Shown here piece after piece: positions 27,445 to 35,420 of a DNA stretch of 64,000 bases (positions within the stretch are counted from its first letter, which is position 1; each line of letters starts with the position of its first letter). The DNA comes from JBNKWA01 sp050299555. GTDB taxonomy: Bacteria; Pseudomonadota; Alphaproteobacteria; Rhodobacterales; Rhodobacteraceae. The translations under genes and the position numbers were made by a program. The stretch spans positions 1-64,000 of the forward strand of contig JBNKWA010000087.1 of the NCBI GenBank assembly GCA_050299555.1, given 5' to 3'. The notes beneath the pieces were generated by a model. The model made no database searches. It was given only the letters and a program-made list of their open reading frames with translations, and was not told the DNA's origin.

Positions 27445-28920
27445 ATGCCTGTTCGCCTGAGTTCAGCCAATCTCGACCAGATCGAAGCGTCCGTCGGACG
27501 GCCCGGATACGACCGCGCCGGGCTTCGGCCGGGCATCCTGCATGTCGGCGTCGGCAATTTCCACCGCGCCCACATGGCGGTCTATCTCGACCGCCTGTTC
27601 GAGAGCGGCGAGGGCCATGAATGGGCCATCCGCGGCGCCTGCGTGCGCCCCACCGACGGCGCCATGCGCGACCGGCTCAAGGCCCAGGACTGGCTGTGCA
27701 CCGTGGTCGAGCTCGACCCAAAGGGGCTGTCGGCGCGGGTAACCGGCTCGATGATCGACTTCGTCGAGGTCGACCCGCAGAAGACCGTCGCCGCCATGGC
27801 CGATCCGGCGACCCGCATCGTCTCGCTGACCATTACCGAGGGCGGCTACTATGTCGACGCCACCACCGGCGGCTTCGACGCCAGCCACCCGGACATCCAG
27901 CACGACGCGGCGAACCCCGACAACCCGCGCACCGTCTTCGGCATGATCGTGGCGGCGCTGCGGGCACGCCGCGACGGCGGGCAGGCGCCGTTCACCGTGA
28001 TGAGCTGCGACAACCTGCCCGGCAACGGCCACATCGCCGAGCAGGCGGTGATCGGCATGGCCCGGCTGGTCGGCGGCGGCATGGGCGACTGGATCGCCAG
28101 CAACGTCGCCTTCCCCAACGGCATGGTCGACTGCATCACCCCGGCGACCACCGAGCGCGAGCGCAACCTGGTGGCCGAGCGTTTCGGGATCGAGGACGCC
28201 GCCCCGGTGGTCTGCGAGCCGTTCCGGCAATGGGTGCTCGAGGACAAGTTCCCGCAAGGCCGCCCGGCGCTCGAGAAGGTGGGCGTCGAGTTCGTCGACG
28301 ACGTGGTGCCCTACGAGCTGATGAAGCTGCGCATCCTCAATGCCGGCCATGCCGCCATCGCCTATCCCGGCGCGCTCTCCGGGCACCGCTACGCCCACGA
28401 GGCAGCGGGCGATCCGCTGATCGCCGACTGGCTCCGGGCGCTGATGAGGCGCGAGGTCATCCCGACGCTCTCCACCAGCAGCGGGCTCGACTACGAGGCC
28501 TACCTGGCGCTGATCGGCGAGCGCTTCACCAACCCCGAAGTGGGCGACACCGTGGCCCGCCTCTGCCTCGACGGCTCCAACCGGCAGCCGAAATTCGTGC
28601 TTCCCACCATCGCCGACGCGCTGGCCGATGGCCGGCCCATCGAGGGGCTTGCCCTGGAGGTGGCGCTCTGGTGCCGCTACTGCGCCGCCACCGCCGAGCC
28701 GGGCTCGACGCTGGTGCTGGAGGACGAGCGCGCGGCGGCGCTGTCGAAGGCCGCCCTGGCCAGCCGCGAGGACCCGTCCGCCTTCCTCGGCATCAGCGCC
28801 GTCTTCGGCACCCTGGCCGCGGACAGCCGCTTCGCCGACGCCTTCGCCCGGCACATCGCGGCGATCTGGGCCGACGGCCACCGCGCGGCGCTGGAGCGCT
28901 ACCTGGCACAGCCCGCCTGA
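27445..28920 (+). CDS. mtlK: Mannitol 2-dehydrogenase
   Basis: A polyol-specific long-chain dehydrogenase of 491 residues that oxidises mannitol to fructose with NAD+. The N-terminal nucleotide site is GVGNFHRAH (about residues 34-42), and the catalytic Lys and conserved Asn/His lie in MKLRILNAGHAAIAYPG (about residues 292-308). SCDNLPGNG marks the family. It closes the smo operon, 15 bases after the SDR gene; AAGGAAG precedes the ATG. Low-GC terminator sequence is not visible after it. Confidence 0.93.
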   Translation: MPVRLSSANLDQIEASVGRPGYDRAGLRPGILHVGVGNFHRAHMAVYLDRLFESGEGHEWAIRGACVRPTDGAMRDRLKAQDWLCTVVELDPKGLSARVTGSMIDFVEVDPQKTVAAMADPATRIVSLTITEGGYYVDATTGGFDASHPDIQHDAANPDNPRTVFGMIVAALRARRDGGQAPFTVMSCDNLPGNGHIAEQAVIGMARLVGGGMGDWIASNVAFPNGMVDCITPATTERERNLVAERFGIEDAAPVVCEPFRQWVLEDKFPQGRPALEKVGVEFVDDVVPYELMKLRILNAGHAAIAYPGALSGHRYAHEAAGDPLIADWLRALMRREVIPTLSTSSGLDYEAYLALIGERFTNPEVGDTVARLCLDGSNRQPKFVLPTIADALADGRPIEGLALEVALWCRYCAATAEPGSTLVLEDERAAALSKAALASREDPSAFLGISAVFGTLAADSRFADAFARHIAAIWADGHRAALERYLAQPA

Positions 28921-28971
28921 GCCGCGCCTGAACCGCTTCGACAGGCACCGGGCGCACGCCCGGGCCGCCGC

Positions 28972-29148
28972 TCAGTGATGGGCGCCGGCGCCTTCCTTCA
29001 GCACGAATTTCTTGTCGCAATAGCCGCACTCGACATAGCCCTTGGCCGGGTCGATGGTCAGCCACACCCGCGGATGGCCATGCGTGCCCCCGTCGCAGCT
29101 CACCCGCTCGGTGGTCACCTCTACGGTCTCGGGTGCTGGGCGGCTCAT
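28972..29148 (-). CDS. Small zinc-finger protein (NDUFS6-like, zf-CHCC)
   Basis: A 58-residue protein with the pattern CDGG-x-HGHPRVWL...CGYCDKKFVL. Its Cys, His, Cys and Cys are spaced as in the zf-CHCC family, which includes the accessory complex I subunit NDUFS6. In alphaproteobacteria that relative is often an isolated gene; here a link to complex I is inference only. I place the start at 29148 (MSRPAPETVEV), which has AGGAG eight bases upstream. An ATG at 29154 is too close to that site. Confidence 0.75.
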   Translation of the reverse strand: MSRPAPETVEVTTERVSCDGGTHGHPRVWLTIDPAKGYVECGYCDKKFVLKEGAGAHH

Positions 29149-29329
29149 GGGCATGGCTCCTGTACTGATCCCGGAGCGGCGAAGTCCGGGCGGCGCCCAT
29201 GATAGCCCAGCCGGCACCGGCGGCAAGACCGGAGCCGCCCGTTTCGCTTTACCGGCTGTTAAATCACGGCGTGCACAACCGATTGCGGCTCACGCACGGC
29301 CGTGCGGATCGGGCAGGCGGGAGGTGACG

Positions 29330-29914
29330 ATGAACAGTGAGACCGCCAGGCCCATCGCCGCCGGCGACAGGGCCGAGGCAAGCGCCGCCGGCGTCATCTC
29401 GGGGACCGAACGTGCGGCGCTGGCCGGCCGGGTCAAGACGCTGCGCTCCGCCATCGGCATCGATACCGAATTCTCCCACGAATACCGCCTGCTCCGGCCC
29501 TATCTGCCGGACCTCGTCCGCGACTGGCCCGAGGAGATGGCGCTGCACGTCCTGCGCCATTCGGATGTCGACTCGGGCGCCGGCGCCGAACTCGGCGAAA
29601 AGCAGATCGCCACCATGCGGCGGATGACGGCAGCGATCTGCACCGGCCGCTATTTCGAGGACTACTACCACGCGGTGACCGAACTGACCCGCCAGTTCCT
29701 CGCCGCCGGGGTCACGCCGGACGAGCTGGCCGGCTGCCTTCTGGCCCAGTTCCAGGACGCGCAGCTGCGCCTGTTCTTCATGACCCGCGCCAGGGACGGG
29801 CGGGTGTTCATCTCGGCGCTGCGCTGCCTGTTCAAGATCATGGCGCTGACCCTGCAGATCGCCAATCACGCCGCCAACGAATCCCGCGTATCGCGCCAGG
29901 TCCGCGAGATCTGA
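29330..29914 (+). CDS. Globin-coupled-sensor-like helical protein
   Basis: A 194-residue, wholly helical, soluble protein that I do not recognise with certainty. The order HEYRLLRPYLPDLVRDW (about residue 50), then TMRRMTAAICTGRYFEDYYH (95-114), then GVTPDELAGCLLAQFQDAQL (127-146), then a long last helix follows the plan of bacterial globin-coupled sensors (protoglobins). In those proteins a proximal His stands before the LxxGxFxxxY segment. Here that stretch carries Met, Arg and Arg instead, so haem binding is doubtful. No kinase, cyclase or methyl-accepting domain follows. GGAGG precedes the start. It is monocistronic. Confidence 0.5.
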   Translation: MNSETARPIAAGDRAEASAAGVISGTERAALAGRVKTLRSAIGIDTEFSHEYRLLRPYLPDLVRDWPEEMALHVLRHSDVDSGAGAELGEKQIATMRRMTAAICTGRYFEDYYHAVTELTRQFLAAGVTPDELAGCLLAQFQDAQLRLFFMTRARDGRVFISALRCLFKIMALTLQIANHAANESRVSRQVREI

Positions 29915-29943
29915 CCGCCTCACCTTCTCCTTCTCCTTCACCC

Positions 29944-30022
29944 CCCCCGTGCCTGGCCGCCTCCGGGGCGCGAGCGGGTGGGCGGGCGGGGCGCGCGCCC
30001 CGGAGGCGGCCAGGCACGGGGG
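29944..30022. repeat. Perfect 29-bp inverted repeat around core repeat, copy C
   Basis: The arms at 29944-29972 and 29994-30022 are exact reverse complements over 29 bases (ends CCCCCGTGCC and GGCACGGGGG), with a 21-base loop AGCGGGTGGGCGGGC... The loop plus inner arms match the window-wide core in minus orientation. It starts 30 bases after the stop of the globin-like gene and faces the 3' end of the HIT gene, so it may also terminate both transcripts. Confidence 0.85.
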
Positions 30023-30065
30023 CCAGAACACGGGGGCCAGAACACGGGGGCCGGAACACGGGGGC
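30015..30065. repeat. 14-bp tandem repeat, 3.6 copies
   Basis: CACGGGGGCCAGAA at 30015-30028 and 30029-30042, CACGGGGGCCGGAA at 30043-30056, and a partial CACGGGGGC at 30057-30065. The first unit overlaps the right arm of the adjacent 29-bp inverted repeat, so the tandem array appears to have grown out of that arm. Confidence 0.85.
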
Positions 30066-30177
30066 GGGCGGGCGCACCGGCAGCGCCGCCGTTCAGGGCG
30101 ATGCCGGATCAGACAGACCGGTTCCGGGACACTCGCTCAGGCTGACAAGGCCGGACCAGGATCCCGTTCAGGCCGGG

Positions 30178-30576
30178 TCAGCTGGAAACGGTCCCGGTCC
30201 GGTCCGGCGGCAGCATCCGTCCCAGCACCCGGCCACCGAGGATGTGGATATGGTAATGCGGCACTTCCTGCACGCCCGCCTCGCCTGAATTGGCGATCAG
30301 CCGATAGCCGATGCCGCCGCTGGCCGGGTCGATCTTCAGGGCCGCGATCACCGCCCGCACGGCGCGGGTGAAATCGACGATCTCGGCCTCCGGGGCGGCG
30401 GCGGCAAAATGATCGTAGTTCACATAAGATCCCTTGGGGATCACCAGCACATGCACCGGCGCCTGCGGCGCGATGTCCTCGAACGCCAGCGTGTGCGGCG
30501 TCTCGTGCACGGTCCTGTTGGGGATCTCGCCGCGCAGGATGCGGGCGAAGATGTTCTGGTCGTCATAGGTGTACAT
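30178..30576 (-). CDS. HIT-family nucleotide hydrolase (HinT-like)
   Basis: A 132-residue histidine-triad protein. The triad is His107, His109 and His111 in HYHIHILGG, with the conserved ARILRGEIPN near the start and HVLVIPKGSY in the middle. HinT-like proteins hydrolyse adenosine 5'-phosphoramidates in the cytoplasm. It overlaps the 3' end of the glycosyltransferase gene by 14 bases, so its translation start lies inside that gene. It is the last of the minus-strand run from nth. Confidence 0.92.
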   Translation of the reverse strand: MYTYDDQNIFARILRGEIPNRTVHETPHTLAFEDIAPQAPVHVLVIPKGSYVNYDHFAAAAPEAEIVDFTRAVRAVIAALKIDPASGGIGYRLIANSGEAGVQEVPHYHIHILGGRVLGRMLPPDRTGTVSS

Positions 30577-32158
30577 GGGCGGATCCCAACTGGTTGAAAC
30601 GTCCCTGGTGGGCGGCCCTGAAGGCCGCGTCGGCGTCCAGCCCGGCCACCTGGCGCAAGGCCTCGGTGACCTGCTGCAGGTCGCTGTGCTCGTCGATGGC
30701 GCGCAGGCCCGGCAGCCCCATGCGCTGCAGGTCGCGGTGTTCCTGCCGGATGTTCTCGCGCAGGGTCACGATCAGCTCGTCCTGCTTGTCCGGCGCCAGC
30801 GCGTCGATACCCAGGCCCATGCGCTCGGCATGGCCGCGCAGATAGCCGTCGGTGAACTCGCAGCGGATCTGCAGGACCCTCAGGTCGCAGCCATCGCCGC
30901 GCAGCTCCTGAAAGATCTCGTGGCTGGCCGGATCGACGCAGAAGGCAAGCCGGTCGCCGCCGGACAGCTCCGACAGCACCCGCAGGAAGGCCAGCCGATG
31001 GCGCAGCCGCTTCTCGACCGTGCTGCCGAGCCCGCCCATGTCCGGCAGCCAGGCATCGGCCTCGTTGAAGATGTAGCCATAGGCCGGCATCCCGGCGGCG
31101 CTGCCCAGCGCCTGGGCATAGCGCTTGGCCACGTGCCACTTCTTGCACACCACCAAAAGCACCGAGCGCTGGGCGCCGAGCCGCGCCAGCTCCTCCCAGA
31201 ACCGCGGCGCATAACGCTGCCCGACGCGCCCGCGGGTGGCCAGGTACTCGAAGTATTTCAGCCCGCCACTGCCGCTGCCCTGGGCCACCTCGTCGCTGGC
31301 ATAAAGCGCCGTCAGCCGCGCCTTCAGCGCCTTCGCCCGCGGCGACAGCTTGCGGGCAAAGAAGCTGTCCTGTCCCACCAGCAGCTCGTAATGGTCGTCG
31401 TGAAAGTTCACCGGCATGCCGTAGTCCGAGAACAAGAGGAAGGTCGGCGGCCGCGGCACGATCTCGGCCCTGGGCACCAGATGGTGCACCAGCGTCTGAA
31501 AGAACGTCTCGTCGGGGATCCAGGTGGTGCGGAAGAACCGCATCACCGACCGGCGCTTGCTCACGAAGGCCAGCAGCGCCTCGGCCGTCGACCGCCGCAG
31601 GCACCACCACTGGCTGCCGACCATGATCCTCAGGCCCTGCGGCAGCGGCCGCCGCAACCCCAGCTTCTGCTGCACCGTCAGGGCGGCATAGAACAGCCAC
31701 TTGCGGGTCCGCTCGTTGAACCAGTGGCGATAGATCAGCCGCTCCTCCTTCAGGCCGACCTTGATCCAGCCGCTGTCAAAATAGTCGTTGACCTCGATAT
31801 GGTCCCGGCCCTCGGCCGCCAGCCGGGCACGGATGCTGGCCGCCGACTTGATCGGCATGCAGTCGCCGCTGATCAGATAGAAATGCGTCGCCTCGGGAAA
31901 CGCCTCGACGCCGGCGCGCAGCCCGTTCAGCGAGGCTTCCACCAGCGACCACTCGCCCCAGCCGCAGCGCACCCGCCGGGCGAACGCCACCCGCGGGTCG
32001 TCGGCAAAGGCGGCGCGCACTTCCGGCTCCATCGCCTTCGGCGCATTCAGGTCGACATGGATCACCACGCGGTCGCCGGCGCCGGTCAGCATCCGCACCT
32101 GCGCGATCACCGAGGCCGGGCTCTTGTGGCAGAGTAGGATGTAGCAGATCTGCGTCAC
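30563..32158 (-). CDS. GT14-like glycosyltransferase with DUF5928-type C-terminus
   Basis: A 531-residue protein. About 290 N-terminal residues match the core-2/I-branching beta-1,6-N-acetylglucosaminyltransferase family (GT14): ICYILLCHKSPASVIAQV at the start, VIHVDLNAP, HFYLISGDCMPIKS, VGSQWWCLRR and WIPDETFFQTL. A C-terminal half of about 240 residues follows, as in the DUF5928 proteins of Rhodobacterales. No signal peptide or membrane helix; it is probably cytoplasmic and decorates a surface or exopolysaccharide precursor, but the acceptor is unknown. I use the GTG at 32158, where family proteins begin; a GTG at 32218 adds 20 Pro/Ala-rich residues. Confidence 0.8.
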   Translation of the reverse strand: MTQICYILLCHKSPASVIAQVRMLTGAGDRVVIHVDLNAPKAMEPEVRAAFADDPRVAFARRVRCGWGEWSLVEASLNGLRAGVEAFPEATHFYLISGDCMPIKSAASIRARLAAEGRDHIEVNDYFDSGWIKVGLKEERLIYRHWFNERTRKWLFYAALTVQQKLGLRRPLPQGLRIMVGSQWWCLRRSTAEALLAFVSKRRSVMRFFRTTWIPDETFFQTLVHHLVPRAEIVPRPPTFLLFSDYGMPVNFHDDHYELLVGQDSFFARKLSPRAKALKARLTALYASDEVAQGSGSGGLKYFEYLATRGRVGQRYAPRFWEELARLGAQRSVLLVVCKKWHVAKRYAQALGSAAGMPAYGYIFNEADAWLPDMGGLGSTVEKRLRHRLAFLRVLSELSGGDRLAFCVDPASHEIFQELRGDGCDLRVLQIRCEFTDGYLRGHAERMGLGIDALAPDKQDELIVTLRENIRQEHRDLQRMGLPGLRAIDEHSDLQQVTEALRQVAGLDADAAFRAAHQGRFNQLGSAHVHL

Positions 32159-32258
32159 GGGGGGCGGTCCGGCTGCGGTCGCAAGGGCCGGCCCCGGGGC
32201 CGGCTCGCCTGTGATCACCCGGAAGCGGCCTCCAATGCAAGCTTCGCGCGAGGTCGCC

Positions 32259-33248
32259 TCACGCCAGCCCCTCGCGGCGGAACAGCGCCTGCAGGCTCGC
32301 CTCGGGCCGGGCGCCGATATGCGAGATCACCTCGGCCGCCGCCACGCAGCCCATGCGGCCGCAGACCTCCAGCGGCCGGCCGGTGGCCAGCCCGTGGATG
32401 AAGCCGGCGGCGAACTGGTCGCCGGCGCCGGTGGCGTCCACCGGGGTCACCGGGGTCACCGGCACCACCGCTTCCTCGTCGCCGCGCACGATCACCACGT
32501 CGAGGCCCGACCGCGTGCACACCACCAGCGCCGCGTCCGCCGCCGCCTGCTCCAGCGCCATGCTCAGATCGTCGGTCTGGTACAGCGCGTTCCATTCCCG
32601 GCCGTTGCCGATGACAAAGTCGAGCTCGCGCACCAGCCGCCGGAAATGCTCGCGGTGGCGGTCGACGCAGAACGGGTCCGACAGCGCGATGCCGGCCCGG
32701 CCGCCGCCGGCGCGGCACAGCCGCGCCGCCCGCTCGAACGCCTCCTTGCCCTTGGGCTTGTCATAGAGATAGCCCTCCAGGAACAGGATCTCGGTATTGC
32801 CGGCGACCGCGTCCGGCACGTCCTCGGGGCCCAGCTCGGCCGAGATGCCGAGATAGGTGTTCATCGACCGCTCGCCATCGGGCGAGACGAAGATCATGCT
32901 GCGCGAGGTGGGCAGCGGGTCGTCCTTGACCGGCAGGTTGACGAAATCGGTGCCGTCGCGGTCCATCTCGGCGGCATAGAACCGGCCCAGCGCGTCGTCC
33001 CTGACCCGGCCCATGAAGGCGGTGGTCAGCCCCAGGTTGCCCAGTCCCGCCAGCGTGTTGGCCACCGATCCGCCGGGCACCTGCCGGCTTTCCCGCATCG
33101 AGGCATACAGCATCTCGCCGCGCTCGCGCTCGACCAGCTGCATCACCCCCTTCTCGATCCCCATCAGGTCGAGGAAGCTGTCGTCGCTGCGGCTCAGCAC
33201 GTCGACGATGGCATTGCCGATCCCGGCCACCTGATACGTCTTGGCCAT
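32259..33248 (-). CDS. PfkB-family adenosine kinase
   Basis: A 329-residue ribokinase-fold kinase that phosphorylates adenosine (or a related nucleoside) to AMP in the cytoplasm. It opens with QVAGIGNAIVDVLS. GGSVANTLAGLG is the substrate-binding segment, and VDATGAGDQFAAGF near residue 270 carries the anion hole and catalytic Asp. SPDGERSMNTYLG is typical of the adenosine kinase branch. Its start abuts the RidA stop with no spacing. It sits in the same minus-strand run as nth and the GT14 gene. Confidence 0.88.
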   Translation of the reverse strand: MAKTYQVAGIGNAIVDVLSRSDDSFLDLMGIEKGVMQLVERERGEMLYASMRESRQVPGGSVANTLAGLGNLGLTTAFMGRVRDDALGRFYAAEMDRDGTDFVNLPVKDDPLPTSRSMIFVSPDGERSMNTYLGISAELGPEDVPDAVAGNTEILFLEGYLYDKPKGKEAFERAARLCRAGGGRAGIALSDPFCVDRHREHFRRLVRELDFVIGNGREWNALYQTDDLSMALEQAAADAALVVCTRSGLDVVIVRGDEEAVVPVTPVTPVDATGAGDQFAAGFIHGLATGRPLEVCGRMGCVAAAEVISHIGARPEASLQALFRREGLA

Positions 33249-33650
33249 CTATGCATCCCCGCCTGGCTGCACCACCGCGTCGAGTTCCACCTCCACCAGC
33301 CAGTCGGGGTCGATGAAGCGGCTGACCTGCATCACCGTGCAGGCCGGGCGGATATCGGCAAAGATCTCGCCATGGGCGCGGCACGCCGCCTCCCAGGTCT
33401 CGGCGTCGGTCAGAAGGATGCGGGTGCGGATCACGTCCTCGGGGCGCCCGCCGGCCCCGGTCAGCGCGGTCAGCGCGATGTCCAGGCAGCGCCTCGTCTG
33501 GCCATAGACGTCACCGGGTGCCGACGTGCCGCCGCCTTCGGCAATGGGCGCGGTGCCGGCGACGCAGATCATCTCGCCGATGCGCACCGCCCGGCTCAAG
33601 CCGATGATCGGCTCCAGGTACGAGCCCGAGGACACGTTCTTCCGGGTCAT
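33249..33650 (-). CDS. RidA-family protein
   Basis: A 133-residue YjgF/RidA-like protein, a small trimeric fold that in RidA itself hydrolyses reactive enamine/imine intermediates. Visible family features are SSGSYLEPIIGLSRAVRIG, GTAPI, the DVYGQTRRCLDIAL helix and RTRILLTD; the Arg of this last segment is the usual substrate contact. It may be a paralogue rather than RidA proper. The ATG at 33650 overlaps the nth stop (ATGA). Confidence 0.85.
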   Translation of the reverse strand: MTRKNVSSGSYLEPIIGLSRAVRIGEMICVAGTAPIAEGGGTSAPGDVYGQTRRCLDIALTALTGAGGRPEDVIRTRILLTDAETWEAACRAHGEIFADIRPACTVMQVSRFIDPDWLVEVELDAVVQPGGDA

Positions 33651-34291
33651 GCCGTCTTCTCCTCGAAGCCGCACAGGTCGGCGATGATGCAGACCCCGCA
33701 TTTCGGCTTGCGCGCCACACAGATATAGCGGCCGTGCAGGATCAGCCAGTGATGCGCATGGCGCTGGAACTCGGCCGGCACGTTGTCCTCGATGGCCCGC
33801 TCCACCGCATTGACGTCCTTGCCGACAGCGATGCCGGTGCGGTTGCCGACCCGGAAGATATGCGTGTCCACCGCCTGCGCCGGCATCCCGAACCACATGT
33901 TCAGCACCACGTTGGCGGTCTTGCGCCCCACCCCCGGCAGGCTGGCCAGCGCCGCCCGCGACGACGGCACCTCGCCGCCATACTCGTCCACCAGGATGCG
34001 GGCCATCCTCATCACGTTCCGGGCCTTGTTGCGGTAAAGCCCGATGGTGCGGATGTGCTGGATCAGCCCCTCCTCGCCCAGCGCCAGCATCTTCTGGGGC
34101 GTGTCGACGATGGCGAAAAGGTCCCTTGTGGCGCGGTTCACGCCCTTGTCGGTGGCCTGCGCCGACAGCGCGACGGCCACCAGCAGGGTATAGGCGTTGA
34201 CGTGCTCCAGCTCGCCCTTGGGCTCGGCCTCGTGGGCGCGGAACCGGGCAAAGATCTGGCGCATCGTGGCAAAGGGAAGCTGCGCGGGCAT
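33647..34291 (-). CDS. nth: Endonuclease III
   Basis: A 214-residue base-excision repair glycosylase/AP lyase acting on oxidised pyrimidines. The helix-hairpin-helix LPGVGRKTANV carries catalytic Lys124, and Asp142 is in VDTHIFRV. The [4Fe-4S] cluster ligands are Cys191, Cys198, Cys201 and Cys207 (C-x6-C-x2-C-x5-C). I start it at 34291 (MPAQLPFATMRQIF), where the family begins; the frame is open far upstream but without homology look. It is first in a minus-strand run of five genes: nth, RidA, adenosine kinase, GT14, HIT. Confidence 0.93.
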   Translation of the reverse strand: MPAQLPFATMRQIFARFRAHEAEPKGELEHVNAYTLLVAVALSAQATDKGVNRATRDLFAIVDTPQKMLALGEEGLIQHIRTIGLYRNKARNVMRMARILVDEYGGEVPSSRAALASLPGVGRKTANVVLNMWFGMPAQAVDTHIFRVGNRTGIAVGKDVNAVERAIEDNVPAEFQRHAHHWLILHGRYICVARKPKCGVCIIADLCGFEEKTA

Positions 34292-34417
34292 GGCCTTCCG
34301 CTTTGCACGGCCGGCGCCGCCGCCGCAAGCGCCAGACGCGCTCAATTCGCAGGATTCGGGTCGGCGGACGCCGCCGTCAAGGCTAGATCTTGCCAAAGCC
34401 CACCGGAGGGACCGACG

Positions 34418-35293
34418 ATGAACGCCATGACCGACACGCCATCCGCCGCCGACGCGCAGCGCGACCCCTATCACTACGCCGTCATCGGCCGCGCCATCGC
34501 GCTGATCGGCGACACCGTGCAGGACCAGCCCACCCTGGGCGAGATCGCCGCCGCCGTCGGCATGTCGCCGGCGCATTTCCAGCGCGTGTTCTCGCAATGG
34601 GCCGGGGTCTCGCCCAAGCGCTACCAGCAATACCTGACGCTTGAGCACGCCAAGACGCTGCTGGCCGAGCGCATGACGCTGATGGACACCGCGCTCGAGA
34701 CCGGCCTGTCCGGGTCCAGCCGGCTGCACGATCTCTTCCTGCGCTGGCAGGCGATGAGCCCGGGCGAATACGCCGCCGGCGGCAGCGGCCTGGCAATCCG
34801 CTGGGGCTGGTTCGACAGCCCCTTCGGCGAGGCGCTGGCCATGGGCACCGATCGCGGCCTGTGCGGCCTCGCCTTCACCGCCGAGACCGGGCGTGCCGCG
34901 GCCATGGCCGACATGCGCGGCCGCTGGCCCGCCGCCACCTACACCGAGGACCCCGCCGCGCTGGCCCCCTGGGTCGACGCCGCCTTCGGCCGCAAGGGCG
35001 AGGCGCGGCTGCACCTGATCGGGGCGCCGTTCCAGATCAAGGTCTGGGAGGCGCTGCTGACCATCCCCTCGGGCCGGGTGACCACGTATTCCCGAATCGC
35101 CGACGCCATCGGCGCACCCCGGGCGGCCCGCGCCGTCGGCACCGCCGTGGGCAGGAACCCGGTCAGCTTCCTGATCCCCTGCCACCGGGTGCTGCGCAAG
35201 TCCGGCGGCCTGGGCGGCTACCACTGGGGCCTGCCGCTCAAGCGCGCCATGCTGGCCTGGGAATCGGCCCGCCACGACGCCGACGCCGCCTGA
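34418..35293 (+). CDS. Ada-like AraC regulator/methylated-DNA-cysteine methyltransferase
   Basis: A 291-residue fusion lacking the Cys-rich N-terminal Ada domain. Residues about 20-120 form an AraC-type helix-turn-helix (LGEIAAAVGMSPAHFQRVF) and residues about 125-285 an O6-alkylguanine-DNA alkyltransferase with the acceptor Cys255 in IPCHRVL, and the Arg finger and DNA-binding helix in VTTYSRIADAIG. It repairs O6-methylguanine and may activate genes, though without the phosphotriester-sensing Cys the trigger is unclear. CACCGGAGGGACC precedes the start. It is divergent from nth, so two repair genes share a promoter region. Confidence 0.9.
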   Translation: MNAMTDTPSAADAQRDPYHYAVIGRAIALIGDTVQDQPTLGEIAAAVGMSPAHFQRVFSQWAGVSPKRYQQYLTLEHAKTLLAERMTLMDTALETGLSGSSRLHDLFLRWQAMSPGEYAAGGSGLAIRWGWFDSPFGEALAMGTDRGLCGLAFTAETGRAAAMADMRGRWPAATYTEDPAALAPWVDAAFGRKGEARLHLIGAPFQIKVWEALLTIPSGRVTTYSRIADAIGAPRAARAVGTAVGRNPVSFLIPCHRVLRKSGGLGGYHWGLPLKRAMLAWESARHDADAA

Positions 35294-35373
35294 CGCCGGG
35301 GCGGATACGCCGCGACACCGCGCCGCCCCCGCCGCGCCGCGGTTTCCCAAACGCCCGCGCCGCTGTATATTCC

Positions 35374-35404
35374 GCCGATGGGGCTTTGTGTTTGCCCCGT
35401 CGGC
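35374..35404 (+). promoter_or_regulatory. Leader hairpin before the membrane protein
   Basis: GCCGATGGGGC (35374-35384) pairs with GCCCCGTCGGC (35394-35404), an 11-bp stem with one G-U pair and a T-rich nine-base loop. TATATT at 35366-35371 just before it resembles a -10 element, and the ribosome binding site AAGGGGGG starts at 35405. The hairpin is thus at the 5' end of the presumed transcript and touches the ribosome binding site. Confidence 0.45.
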
Positions 35405-35420
35405 AAGGGGGGTAGCCGGG

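Noticed and set aside
30015..30065. Tandem repeat considered as a CRISPR
   Set aside because: Units are 14 bp and adjoin without spacers; no cas genes are near.
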